Assembly (NCBI RefSeq): GCF_009755355.1
Contig: NZ_WQLB01000036.1
Location: forward strand, 1-47,640
DNA: 47,640 nt
Direction: 5' to 3'
DNA from: Deinococcus arboris
Lineage (GTDB): Bacteria; Deinococcota; Deinococci; Deinococcales; Deinococcaceae
Shown here one piece after another: positions 29,738 to 39,989 of this stretch. A program made the translations under genes and the position numbers. The first letter of the stretch is position 1. Every line of letters starts with the position of its first letter. The notes beneath the pieces are model-generated. The model ran no database searches and was not told the origin of the DNA. It worked only from the letters and a program-made list of their open reading frames with translations.

Positions 29738-30469
29738 TTATTTCAAGGCGTCGCTCATACCCAGAACATCCGGGACTTTGAGGCTGGCGCCGCCCACCAG
29801 CGCGCCATTCACATTCGGCTTGGCGCAAATGCTGGCAATGTTGTCTGGCTTAACGCTGCCCCCGTACAGCACCCGGAGGTCATCTGCGTCGCTGCCGTAG
29901 CGCGTCAGCAGGGCTTCGCGGATGGCGGCGGCCAGTTCCTCGGCGTCCTCGGCGGTGGCTGTCTTGCCCGTGCCAATCGCCCACACGGGTTCGTAGGCAA
30001 TCACCACCTCCGGGCCCACGCCGGCCAAGCTGCCGTTCAGCTGCGCCAGGGTATAGGCCACCTGTTCGCCCTGCTCGCGCACGGCCAGGCCCTCGCCCAC
30101 ACAGACAATCGGAATCAGGCCGTTGGCCTGGGCCTGTTTGGCCTTGGCGGCCACCACCGCGTCTGTTTCGCCGTGGTACTCGCGGCGCTCGCTGTGACCC
30201 ACGATGACGTAGGTGGCGCCCAGGTCCTTGAGCATGGCGGCGCTGACCTCACCGGTGTATGCCCCGCTCTCGTGGGCCGACACGTCCTGTCCGCCAAAGG
30301 CCACCCCCGCAGGCAGGTTGGCGGCCAGGGCGCTTAAGGCCACCGCCGGTGCCAGAACGGCCAGTTCGGCCGCGCCGCCCTCCAGCTTCTCGCCCAGTTC
30401 CTGCGCCCAGGCGCGGGCCTCGGTGGGGGTCTTGTTCATTTTCCAGTTCAGTGCGAGCAGGTTGTGCAT
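29738..30469 (-). CDS. tpiA: triosephosphate isomerase
   Basis: The 243-residue TIM-barrel enzyme interconverts dihydroxyacetone phosphate and glyceraldehyde 3-phosphate. Motifs: [12 protein letters not shown] (catalytic Asn/Lys), [16 protein letters not shown] (catalytic His), [16 protein letters not shown] (catalytic Glu and loop 6), and [11 protein letters not shown] (phosphate-binding). Full length. The gene starts 2 bases after the stop of the tandem-GNAT gene and is the last gene of the gap-pgk-GNAT-tpiA cluster. Confidence 0.97.
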   Translation of the reverse strand: MHNLLALNWKMNKTPTEARAWAQELGEKLEGGAAELAVLAPAVALSALAANLPAGVAFGGQDVSAHESGAYTGEVSAAMLKDLGATYVIVGHSERREYHGETDAVVAAKAKQAQANGLIPIVCVGEGLAVREQGEQVAYTLAQLNGSLAGVGPEVVIAYEPVWAIGTGKTATAEDAEELAAAIREALLTRYGSDADDLRVLYGGSVKPDNIASICAKPNVNGALVGGASLKVPDVLGMSDALK

Positions 30470-30471
30470 CT

Positions 30472-31506
30472 TCAGTCCTCCCTGGGCAGGCGCGAAAGAA
30501 TAGTGTCAATCTCGCCCTGCCAGATGGTGGTCGCCATAAAGGGCCGGAAGCCCATCTCGGTGTTGATTTTGAGCATGGCGCTGTTGCTGTCGGCGTTCTG
30601 CGTGCGGATTTCCCTGGCCTGTGGGCTGAGGCGCCGCAGGTGGGCAACGTTCGCGGCCTTGAGCCAGCGGCCCAGGCCGTGGCCCCGGTGGGCGGCCAGC
30701 ACCCCCGTATTGCCCTGGCTCACGATGCCCGGTTGCGACGCTCGCCACGACAGGTCGTTCAGGCCGGCCAGCGTGCCGTCGGGGGCGCGCACTACTGCGG
30801 TCAAGCTGACCCGCCCACCGGCGCGGCTCAGGCTTTCCAGTTCACGGACCTCCTGCGCCGACACGGTGGTGTCTTCGGCCTTCAGGTCACCTCGGGGAGC
30901 GCTGTTCATCACGCTGAGGAGCGCCGCGTAGGCGGCCAGGTCCGCTTCGGGCACCGCGCCTTCCCAGACTTCCAGGGTGTAGCTGTCCGCCGGGCGGGTG
31001 GTCCAGCGCTCTAGCAGGCCGTCCGGCAGATCAGAGAGCAGCAGTCGGTTTTCGTGATTGGCCAGGCCTGGCGTGAACCCACAGTGCGCCGCGAAGGCCT
31101 CGCCCGCCGACACGCGGTCGGTGGTGCGGGCCAGCAGCAGGGACCGGCCGCGCGCCTGCATGGCCTGCGCTGCGCGGCGCAGCAGCGACCCGCCCACTCC
31201 GCGCCCGCGCCAATCCGGGGCCACCATCAATTCCAGGTCGGCCAGATGCTGGTTGTCCTCTGTGTTCATCAGCTGTGTGCGTGCGTGGGCGTGAATGCCG
31301 CTGCCGTCCTCCACCGTCCAGAGGTCCAGCTCCAGGAGGGGCGGCAGATGCTGCATCTGGCCCCACACATGCTCAGGGTTGACGGGCGGGTCATCGGGGT
31401 GCGTTTCCTGGCGCAGGCGGTTCAGGTGCGCGACCAATTGGTGGGCAAAGGCCTCAGTGAATTGATGCTGGGACCGGTGGATCAGCTGCGTGGCCTGTGC
31501 CGTCAT
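30472..31506 (-). CDS. tandem-GNAT acetyltransferase inside the glycolytic cluster
   Basis: The 344-residue protein contains two GNAT domains. The first has [30 protein letters not shown]; the second has [28 protein letters not shown] and [22 protein letters not shown], and both acetyl-CoA loops look intact. Proteins of this layout resemble mycothiol-synthase-type or aminoglycoside-type tandem GNATs, but the target is not readable. It lies 75 bases after pgk and 2 bases before tpiA, so it is almost certainly co-transcribed with glycolytic genes. Whether it acts on them is unknown. Confidence 0.87.
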   Translation of the reverse strand: MTAQATQLIHRSQHQFTEAFAHQLVAHLNRLRQETHPDDPPVNPEHVWGQMQHLPPLLELDLWTVEDGSGIHAHARTQLMNTEDNQHLADLELMVAPDWRGRGVGGSLLRRAAQAMQARGRSLLLARTTDRVSAGEAFAAHCGFTPGLANHENRLLLSDLPDGLLERWTTRPADSYTLEVWEGAVPEADLAAYAALLSVMNSAPRGDLKAEDTTVSAQEVRELESLSRAGGRVSLTAVVRAPDGTLAGLNDLSWRASQPGIVSQGNTGVLAAHRGHGLGRWLKAANVAHLRRLSPQAREIRTQNADSNSAMLKINTEMGFRPFMATTIWQGEIDTILSRLPRED

Positions 31507-31581
31507 GGTGCCGCTCCTGTGCGTGATGGGCTGTGCCGGACCCGGCCTGTCTTGTTCCGTGCCAAGGGGTGGACAGGTTGC

Positions 31582-32754
<1,173 letters not shown>

Positions 32755-32779
32755 GGTTACTCCGGAAAAAGTGAGAGAC

Positions 32780-32832
32780 AAAAACTGATGGTTGATGGTG
32801 ACAGGACCAGGGTCCCCACCATCAACCATCAG
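32780..32832 (-). terminator. strong terminator/attenuator between gap and pgk
   Basis: On the minus strand CTGATGGTTGATGGTG pairs perfectly with CACCATCAACCATCAG (16 bp). Inside is a second small hairpin (GGACC with GGTCC), and TTTTT follows at once. It lies between the gap stop (32843) and the pgk start (32754). The upstream side continues with two more related units (GGCTGATGGCTGACGGCTGATGG on the minus strand, positions 32827-32849), a short degenerate repeat of GATGGCT. Confidence 0.85.
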
Positions 32833-32842
32833 CCGTCAGCCA

Positions 32843-33955
<1,113 letters not shown>

Positions 33956-34030
33956 TTAGACCCGGTTCAAGCAGCCCGGCGGCGGTGGGTGAGGCGGCTG
34001 GCGCCTCAGCCTAGGCCACTCCGACGGCGC

Positions 34031-34630
34031 CTACAGCTCTGGCCGTGAACGCGCCAGCAAAGCGCTCAGCGCCCGCTCGGCCCGCTCCTCCGCCGCCTCG
34101 TCCTGAACAAAGCGGCGCGACACATGGTGCGCGAGGTAGAGGCCGCACAGTTCCCAGACAAACTGCTCGGGGTCCAGGTCGGGGCGTAACTGCCCCAGTG
34201 TCACTGCTTCGCGCGTCCAGGCGGCCAGTAGCGCGCGCCACTCGCGCTCGGTGTTCAGCAGCCGGTCTCGCAGCGGCCCCGGCTGGTCATCCAGTTCGAA
34301 GAGGCCTGCCGCCACCGGACAACCGCCCGTCAGGCCCGCGCGGGCCGGCCAGCCCATCCAGAGCCGCGCCGCCCGTTCGAGCCGGGGAAGGCCCGGCGCT
34401 TCCCGCAGCGCCCCCTCCAGCACCGCCGCCTCAAACTCGCGTGAGGTCTGGTCCAGAAGTCCGAGTTGCAGGTCCTCCTTGGAACCAAAGTGCGCGAACA
34501 GCCCACTTTTAGACCGGCCTGTGTGTTCGGCCAGCATGCCCAGGCTCACTCCTGCGAAGCCGTGGACCGTCACCAGGTCCAGCCCCTGCCGCAGCAGCGC
34601 GGCTCTTTTGCCAGACGTGGGGACATTCAT
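34031..34630 (-). CDS. TetR-family transcriptional repressor
   Basis: The 199-residue protein has an N-terminal helix-turn-helix (residues about 5-50: ALLRQGLDLVTVHGFAGVSLGMLAEHTGRSKSGLFAHFGSKEDL). A ligand/dimer domain with GLTGGCPVAAGLFELDDQPGPLRDRL follows, as in the YdeS-like TetR subfamily. ATG at 34630 has a TATTTT hexamer 6 bases upstream, so it is probably leaderless. A perfect 20-bp palindrome overlaps that promoter, so autorepression and control of the divergent DUF6010-DUF6069 pair are likely. The ligand is unknown. Confidence 0.93.
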   Translation of the reverse strand: MNVPTSGKRAALLRQGLDLVTVHGFAGVSLGMLAEHTGRSKSGLFAHFGSKEDLQLGLLDQTSREFEAAVLEGALREAPGLPRLERAARLWMGWPARAGLTGGCPVAAGLFELDDQPGPLRDRLLNTEREWRALLAAWTREAVTLGQLRPDLDPEQFVWELCGLYLAHHVSRRFVQDEAAEERAERALSALLARSRPEL

Positions 34631-34640
34631 CGCTTTAAAA

Positions 34641-34660
34641 TAGCACGACCGGTCGTGCTA
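34641..34660. promoter_or_regulatory. perfect 20-bp TetR operator palindrome
   Basis: TAGCACGACCGGTCGTGCTA is an exact palindrome in the gap between tetR and the DUF6010 gene. Its left edge overlaps the TATTTT -10 of tetR (34637-34642). The TAGGTT at 34659-34664 could be the -10 for the divergent pair. Confidence 0.85.
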
Positions 34661-34710
34661 GGTTTCGGCTGCTGGTGGTGCCGCTCTGTGGCCAGCAGCA
34701 AAGGAGCGAC

Positions 34711-35175
34711 ATGGTCTGGACCGAACTGCTGATGGCCAAAGTGCAGCTGCTGGGGCCCCTTGACTGGCTGGCCCCGGTGCTGATTGGGCTACTATACATC
34801 TCGCTGTCCTCGCTGCTCAGGGAGCCGGCGCGGCAGAAGTTCAGCGCGGTCATGATTGCTGGTGCGGGGGCGGCTTACCTGAATGGCGGCTTTGGCGCCT
34901 GGGAGTTGGCCTTTACCGCGCTGGTCACGGTCTGCGCGTACCGGGGGCTGACCAGTTACGCCTTTATCGGCGCCGGCTGGCTGCTGCACACTGGCTGGGA
35001 CGCGCTGCATTACCTGTACGGCAACCCTATCGTGCCGTTGTCGGCCACTTCATCGTTTGGCTGTGCCGTCTGCGACCCCATCATCGCGGCGTGGTGCTTT
35101 GCCGGAGGACCATCCGTGTTCGGGGGACTGCGCCGACGTTTTGGTGCTCACCGGCCCCAGATAGGCCCGCTGTGA
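34711..35175 (+). CDS. DUF6010-type small membrane protein
   Basis: The 154-residue protein has about four membrane helices. The conserved-looking segment is AYLNGGFGAWELAFTALVTVCAYRGLTSYAFIGAGWLLHTGWDALHYLYGNPIVP, followed by TSSFGCAVCDPIIAAWCF. The paired cysteines, the HTGWDALHYLYGNP motif and the length fit the DUF6010 family. Function unknown. AAGGAG lies before the ATG at 34711. The stop overlaps the next gene's GTG start (GTGA), so the two are translationally coupled. Probably regulated by the divergent TetR. Confidence 0.8.
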   Translation: MVWTELLMAKVQLLGPLDWLAPVLIGLLYISLSSLLREPARQKFSAVMIAGAGAAYLNGGFGAWELAFTALVTVCAYRGLTSYAFIGAGWLLHTGWDALHYLYGNPIVPLSATSSFGCAVCDPIIAAWCFAGGPSVFGGLRRRFGAHRPQIGPL

Positions 35176-35594
35176 GCACCGTTTTTGCGCCCCTGACCTT
35201 TCCAGACCTGCTGGGCCGCTTGGGGCTGGCCTGCCTGATTCTGGTGCCGCTGATTCTGGTGCTGGGTCAGGTGTTCGTACGTGTGACTGGCGTGCCGCCC
35301 AGCTATCCGCCTCTCAGCCCGCTGCCGCTGCTGTCAGGGGCCATTGGTGGGTCGCTGCTCAGTGCCCTGGGGTACTTGCTGCTGAGCACTGTCATTAAAG
35401 ACCAGAAGACGTTGTGGACCGTGCTGGTGGTGCTGGCCCTGGCCCTGCTGGTCGCCAGTTTTCACCTGCCCTGGCGCCTGAGCTACACCCGTTCGGCCCG
35501 GTTTACTGGCGTGACCGTCTCGGCGCAGGTGGCTCAGGCCATGCTGCACTGCGTGGTGGTGGGCACCAACCTGGCGGTGCTGTTGCGGCGTTAG
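35172..35594 (+). CDS. DUF6069-type small membrane protein
   Basis: The 140-residue protein has four predicted membrane helices (about residues 14-36, 55-75, 84-104, 117-138). The layout TFPDLLGRLGLACLILVPLILVLGQVFVRVTG and SARFTGVTVSAQVAQAMLHCVVVGTNLAVL resembles the DUF6069 family. No catalytic signature is visible. The GTG start overlaps the stop of the DUF6010 gene. It ends convergently with the frameshifted minus-strand gene, and the stop codons overlap. A joint membrane role with DUF6010 is inferred from coupling only. Confidence 0.75.
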   Translation: MSTVFAPLTFPDLLGRLGLACLILVPLILVLGQVFVRVTGVPPSYPPLSPLPLLSGAIGGSLLSALGYLLLSTVIKDQKTLWTVLVVLALALLVASFHLPWRLSYTRSARFTGVTVSAQVAQAMLHCVVVGTNLAVLLRR

Positions 35595-36025
35595 GGTGAG
35601 GTGGGGACAGCCCCGCGCAGCAGCACCGTGGCCCGGCGGATCAGGTGCCAGGGGGCAACCCTAAAAGTTACTTCCAGGACGTAGCGGCCATCGGGGAGAC
35701 CGGTCACTTCAGGCGGCAAGCCTTCCACGCGCACGCTCCGGGCAGGCAGAAGCGCCTGCTCTGGATTTCAGGACAGTCCACATGGTCGGGGAAAGCAGAG
35801 ATCTCCCGTCTGCCCGACGTGAGCAAGCGGTATGTGATGGTAAAACAGCTCAGTTCAAGGGTCACTGGCCCAGGCCCCAGATTGACCCGCCGCGTCTGGA
35901 TGTTCTCCCAGGTCAAGGTGGAGACCGGGGACGGCACGACCATCACCGGAGTCAGTCGGGGGCACAGGCGTAGCCCATGCACTGGTCAAGGAGAGCAGCA
36001 GGGCCAGCGCAGCGGCCTGGCGCAC
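35591..36025 (-). pseudogene. secreted-protein gene with two compensating frameshifts
   Basis: Read from GTG at 36025, a signal peptide appears (VRQAAALALLLSLTSAWA). Coding sense then shifts one frame: TPVMVVPSPVSTLTWENIQTRRVNLGPGPVTLELSCFTITYRLLTSGRREISAFPDHVDCP. Near 35750 it returns to the first frame: LPARSVRVEGLPPEVTGLPDGRYVLEVTFRVAPWHLIRRATVLLRG, stopping at 35591. The first shift fits one extra C in a CCCCC run at about 35985; the second fits one missing base. The net length is a multiple of three. This is either a pseudogene or an error-containing copy of a real gene. It follows yceI by 8 bases on the same strand. Confidence 0.6.
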
Positions 36026-36033
36026 GAGTGTCT

Positions 36034-36579
36034 TCAGCCTTTGATCAGGGTGAAAGACACGTCTACTGTCACCGAGTCGCTGCTGCCGGGGTAACGCACG
36101 TCATAGTCATAGGGATTGAACTTGAACTGGGTGCTGACATTCACCTTGCCGCCCTGCAAGGTGGCCTTGACCGGCACGCTGATGGTCTTGGTGGTCCCCT
36201 TGACCGTCAATTTGCCGGTGGCGGTCGTGGACAGCGTCTGCCCTTCGGCCAGCTTGCCGCCGGTCAGTTTCTCCAGGGCAAAGGTGGCGTTAGGAAACTT
36301 GGCAGCGTTCAGGGCGTTCTCGCCCTTGGCGTGCGTGTCACGAAGGCCGATGCCCGTTTTTAAGCCTGAAACCGGCACCTTCACCGAGCCGGTCGTGGCC
36401 GCCAGATTCGCCGGGTCCAGCTCCACACTGGCCGTCACTCCGGCGATGTTGCCGCGCACCGGAATCAGGCGCACCGTATGGGTGAAACTGGCCTGACCGT
36501 CGGCCGCCCGGTAATCCGCTCCCTGGGCCTCGCCCGCCATCAGAACTGCCGCCGTGCCTGCCGCCCAGAGTCGTTTCAT
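36034..36579 (-). CDS. YceI-family secreted lipid-binding-like protein
   Basis: The 181-residue protein has a signal peptide (MKRLWAAGTAAVLMAGEAQGA) and a YceI beta-barrel: DYRAADGQASFTHTVRLIPVRGNIAGVTASVELDPANLAATTGSVKVPVSGLKTGIGLRDTHAKGENALNAAKFPNATF, LTVKGTTKTISVPVKAT, FNPYDYDVRYPGSSDSVTVDVSFTLI. The fold resembles lipocalins and in other bacteria binds polyisoprenoid lipids in the periplasm. The start at 36579 is the only one giving a signal peptide; the frame is open far upstream only as a shadow of lysC. A CAAGAT hexamer lies 6 bases before it. Confidence 0.93.
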   Translation of the reverse strand: MKRLWAAGTAAVLMAGEAQGADYRAADGQASFTHTVRLIPVRGNIAGVTASVELDPANLAATTGSVKVPVSGLKTGIGLRDTHAKGENALNAAKFPNATFALEKLTGGKLAEGQTLSTTATGKLTVKGTTKTISVPVKATLQGGKVNVSTQFKFNPYDYDVRYPGSSDSVTVDVSFTLIKG

Positions 36580-36798
36580 AGGCCGATCTTGAATCAGCCG
36601 TGTGAAGAACAGGTGAACCTGCGCCCTGGCCTGCGCGACCATGAACCCAAAGTCAGAATTTTCACCTTTCGCGGCCACTTCGTACAAAAGTTCATCTGAA
36701 GCCTCTGTTCTGACAGGTGGCTGTGCCACTCCATTGCCTACCGTGAGGCCATTCTCCGCGTGCTTGCCCCGGCTGGCCGCGTCCCTCACGGAGGTTGT

Positions 36799-37113
36799 AT
36801 GAAGCGCGTTCTCTCTTTGGTGTCCCTGGTCCTGTCGAGCGTTGCCCTGGCGGGCAGCGGGCAGATGTCCACGCCGGTTCGTCTCACGGTTCAGCCGGTC
36901 TGCGAAGTGCAGAGCGTGACCCCGGAGCGTGTGACCCTGCACTGCACCCGCAACTACGTGCCTTCTGTGCCGCACGACTTGCCTCAGCTGCTGGGCAAGC
37001 TCCCGCTGGCCGAACTGCGCCTGACCAACAGCGCCCCGGCCCCCAGCGGCGGCACCCTGAACACCTACGCGGTGCAGCCACTGGGCGCAGCAGGCGAACT
37101 GGTCTTCTACTGA
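36799..37113 (+). CDS. small secreted protein of unknown function
   Basis: The 104-residue protein has a clear signal peptide (MKRVLSLVSLVLSSVALA, cleaved before GSGQMS). The mature protein is about 85 residues with two cysteines (QPVCEVQ and TLHCTRN), which could form one disulfide. It contains NYVPSVPHDLPQLLGKLPLAELRLTNSAP. Not recognised. GGAGG lies 5 bases before the ATG. Divergent from yceI with a 219-base gap that must hold both promoters. Confidence 0.8.
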   Translation: MKRVLSLVSLVLSSVALAGSGQMSTPVRLTVQPVCEVQSVTPERVTLHCTRNYVPSVPHDLPQLLGKLPLAELRLTNSAPAPSGGTLNTYAVQPLGAAGELVFY

Positions 37114-37124
37114 CCGCCGCCTGC

Positions 37125-37162
37125 ACTGGCCTTGATGAGCCCACATGGCCATCAAGGCCAGT
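37125..37162 (+). terminator. hairpin after the small secreted protein
   Basis: ACTGGCCTTGATG pairs perfectly with CATCAAGGCCAGT (13 bp, 12-base loop), 11 bases after the stop. The T-tract is poor (TGGCTTGG). Confidence 0.7.
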
Positions 37163-37216
37163 TGGCTTGGATGCGCAAGCGCCTGTCTTCTGAAGCCGGG
37201 AGAGGGTGAGGCGAGT

Positions 37217-37247
37217 CCCAGACATCTGCCCAGACATCTGCCCAGAC
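37217..37247 (+). repeat. 12-bp tandem repeat upstream of lysC
   Basis: Two exact copies of CCCAGACATCTG are followed by a partial third (CCCAGAC), ending about 30 bases before the lysC -10. Confidence 0.6.
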
Positions 37248-37290
37248 GCCTCCCCGCGTCTACAGCAGACGGCGCGGCATACTGCGTGCC

Positions 37291-38703
37291 ATGAAGCCCG
37301 AGCTGCTGGTCATGAAATTTGGTGGCACGAATATGCAGGACGCCCGCGCCATTCGCCACAGCGCGTCTCTGGCGGCGCGCAGCCTCCGTGAAGGGATCAA
37401 GGTGGTGGTCGTCGTCTCGGCGATGGCGGGCGTGACCAACAGCCTGCTGAAACTGGCCGACGCCGCCCAGTCGGGTGACATCGCCAGCGCCAACGACGAG
37501 ATTGCCCTGCTGCGGACCCGGCATTTTGCAGCGGCCCAGGAACTGGGCGCGGCCCCCGACAGCAGCGCTGTGCGCGAAATCCGCGAGATGCACGAAACCC
37601 TGCGCCAGGCCATCTACGGCGTCTACCTGCTGCGCGAACTGACCCCGCGCAGCCGAGACCTGATCGTGGCGTTTGGCGAGCGCCTGTCGGCCCCCCTCAT
37701 GAGCCTGGCCCTGGAGCAGAGTGGCCTGCGCGCCCACCACCTGACGGGCGGCGAGGCCGGCATCCTGACCGACAGCCACTTTGGTAACGCCAAGCCCCTC
37801 CCCAGTACCTACGAGCGGGTCAAGGACCGCCTGAGTGGCCTGCTGGCGGCGGGTGTGACCCCGGTGGTGGCGGGCTTCATGGGCGAAACCGACAAGGGGG
37901 CCATGACCACCCTGGGGCGCGGCGGCACCGACTTCAGCGCCACGATTGTCGGCAAGGCCCTGGGCGCCGACGAGGTCTGGGCCTGGAAGGACGTGGACGG
38001 CGTCATGAGCGCCGACCCCCGCGTGGTCAAGGACGCCCGCAACATCGAAGTTCTGAGTTACGGCGAGGTCATGGAGTTGGCCTACTTTGGGGCCAAGGTG
38101 CTGCACCCGCTGGCGGTGACGCCCCTGCAGGACAGCGGCATTCCCCTGCGCGTGAAAAGTGCCGCCGACCCCGATTTTCCCGGCACATTGGTGCAGGCCC
38201 AGCCGCGCGACGAGGAAGGGCACCCGGTCAAAGCCGTGACCGCCATTCGCAACGTCAGCATCGTCAATGTCAGCGGCGCCGGGGTGCTGGGGATTCCCGA
38301 AGTGATTGCCAGCGTCTTTGACGCCATTGCCCGCGAAAACGTGACCCTGCTGATGGTCTCGCAAAGCTCGTCCATGAGTAACGTTTCTTTGGCGGTGCAG
38401 ACCGCTGACGCCGAGCGCACCCTGGCCGCCCTGCGCGCCGGGGTCAGCCTGGAACTGCAGGTCGAGGAGCAGCCGGGCGTGGCTGTGCTGGCCATTGTGG
38501 GCAGCGGGATGCGCGGCCAGAAGGGCGTCTCGGCCCGCATGTTCACGGCGCTGGCGGCACAGGACGTGAACATCCTGATGATCTCGCAGGGCAGCTCCGA
38601 GCTGAATGTGTCGGTGGCTGTTGAGGCCGGACATGTGGACACCGCCACCCTGGCGGTTCACCACGCCTTTGGCCTGGGCGAACCTGCCCCTACTGCCAGC
38701 TGA
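37291..38703 (+). CDS. lysC: aspartate kinase
   Basis: The 470-residue enzyme phosphorylates aspartate, the first step towards lysine, threonine and methionine. The kinase domain carries [15 protein letters not shown] (the usual KFGGTS has Ser replaced by Asn), [56 protein letters not shown], and [18 protein letters not shown]. Two C-terminal ACT domains (about 320-395 and 400-465) contain [35 protein letters not shown] and [16 protein letters not shown]. These are the feedback-control domains. A CATACT hexamer is 7 bases before the ATG, so the start is leaderless. Confidence 0.96.
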   Translation: MKPELLVMKFGGTNMQDARAIRHSASLAARSLREGIKVVVVVSAMAGVTNSLLKLADAAQSGDIASANDEIALLRTRHFAAAQELGAAPDSSAVREIREMHETLRQAIYGVYLLRELTPRSRDLIVAFGERLSAPLMSLALEQSGLRAHHLTGGEAGILTDSHFGNAKPLPSTYERVKDRLSGLLAAGVTPVVAGFMGETDKGAMTTLGRGGTDFSATIVGKALGADEVWAWKDVDGVMSADPRVVKDARNIEVLSYGEVMELAYFGAKVLHPLAVTPLQDSGIPLRVKSAADPDFPGTLVQAQPRDEEGHPVKAVTAIRNVSIVNVSGAGVLGIPEVIASVFDAIARENVTLLMVSQSSSMSNVSLAVQTADAERTLAALRAGVSLELQVEEQPGVAVLAIVGSGMRGQKGVSARMFTALAAQDVNILMISQGSSELNVSVAVEAGHVDTATLAVHHAFGLGEPAPTAS

Positions 38704-38742
38704 GCGGTTCTCACACCTGAGCTTCAGCCGAACCACCAGAGC

Positions 38743-38777
38743 GCACCAGGCAGCTGAGCCGTCGAGGCGCCTGGTGC
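38743..38777 (+). terminator. hairpin downstream of lysC
   Basis: GCACCAGGC pairs with GCCTGGTGC (9 bp, 17-base loop), about 40 bases after the lysC stop. There is no T-tract. The rest of the gap to 38985 shows no gene. Confidence 0.45.
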
Positions 38778-38985
38778 AGGGCACCTTGCCAGTTCAGCTT
38801 GCCTGGGCGTCCCCGGTTTTTGAAATCTTTACCTCTTTATTTGCGTATAGATGAAAACTGAAGAGTTGACTTCATGCAGCGGAAGTCCAACCTACTCCCA
38901 ACCGCACCAAACTGAACAGCATGCGATCATGTGGTCGGAACTGCCCCGCGTGGAGTGAGGCAACGCCCTGCAGTAAGGCCGTAGT

Positions 38986-39984
38986 GTGAGAGACCGGGCG
39001 GCGAAGAGGGCGGCGCAAGCCCACCCAATGCCTTCGGCCAGTCACGTGTATCAGCACTTGCTAGAAGCCATGCCCGTGATGCTGTGGACCGCCAATCAAG
39101 ACGGCGTGTGGGCACACGTCAATGGCGCCTGGATTGCCTACACCGGGGTGATTGGTCAAACCCGGGGGTTTGGCTTCGAGGAAGCTGTGCATCCAGACGA
39201 TGAGGCGCGCACGGTCGCCGTCTGGAAACAGGCTGTCGAGCAGCGTCAGGATTACCAGATTGAGTACCGCTTGAGGGGCCAAACGGGCACCTACCGCTGG
39301 TTCCTGACCCGTGGTGTTCGCGTGACAGATGATCTCGGGCTTCAGCTGGCCTGGGTCGGCACCTGCACGGATATCGACGACCGAAAACGTGCCGAGCAGC
39401 AGGCCATAGACGCGCGTGAGGCCGCGGTGCGCGCGCTGGGCCTCGTTCTGGAAGTGAGAGACCGGGAGACCAAGGGACACACCGACCGGGTGATGGCCCT
39501 CGCCCTGCGGCTTGGGCAGGCCCTGGGGCTGAGCGAGGCCCAACTTGAAACGCTCCGTTTGGGTTCGTACCTGCACGACATTGGGAAGATGGTGATTCCA
39601 GACGCCATTCTGCTTAAGGCTGGACCATTGACCGAACAGGAATGGGCCGTGATGCGCAGCCATACGCTGGAGGGCGAACGCTTCGCGGCGGCGCTCGGGT
39701 TTGTGCCGCCCGAAGTTCTGGAACTCATCCGCTTTCACCATGAGCGCTGGGACGGCGGCGGCTATGTCACTGGCCTGAGCGGTGAGGCCATTCCCCTACT
39801 GGCCCGTGTCTTTGCGGTCGTTGACGTCTACGACGCGCTGTTAAGCGAGCGGCCCTACAAGGCCGCCTGGACCCAGGCCCAGGCGGCCGATTATCTGCGG
39901 TCGGAGGCTGGGCGGCAACTTGATCCCCAGGTGGTCGCCACCTTCCTCCGTTCCCTTCAGGAAGGCCCGGCAGCTCCCGACTGA
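38986..39984 (+). CDS. PAS-HD-GYP cyclic-di-GMP phosphodiesterase
   Basis: Of 332 residues, about 20-135 form a PAS domain with its PAC end (QTGTYRWFLTRGVRVTDD...WVGTCTDIDDRKRAEQ). About 145-325 form an HD-GYP domain: RDRETKGHTDRV, the HD pair in YLHDIGKMVIPD (197-198), MRSHTLEGERF, IRFHHERWDGGGYV (251-261), and VVDVYDALLSERPYKAAW. The GYP signature reads GYV; the catalytic His and Asp residues are intact. It should hydrolyse c-di-GMP, with PAS as the input. GTG at 38986 gives the full PAS; an ATG at 39028 is an alternative, and a TAGTGT hexamer overlaps the GTG. Convergent with the GGDEF-EAL gene, 5 bases apart. Confidence 0.9.
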   Translation: MRDRAAKRAAQAHPMPSASHVYQHLLEAMPVMLWTANQDGVWAHVNGAWIAYTGVIGQTRGFGFEEAVHPDDEARTVAVWKQAVEQRQDYQIEYRLRGQTGTYRWFLTRGVRVTDDLGLQLAWVGTCTDIDDRKRAEQQAIDAREAAVRALGLVLEVRDRETKGHTDRVMALALRLGQALGLSEAQLETLRLGSYLHDIGKMVIPDAILLKAGPLTEQEWAVMRSHTLEGERFAAALGFVPPEVLELIRFHHERWDGGGYVTGLSGEAIPLLARVFAVVDVYDALLSERPYKAAWTQAQAADYLRSEAGRQLDPQVVATFLRSLQEGPAAPD

Positions 39985-39989
39985 ACGCC

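Noticed and set aside
36580..38784. Large open frame on the minus strand continuing upstream from YceI
   Set aside because: It is antisense to lysC. Only the last 181 residues are a real protein with a signal peptide.
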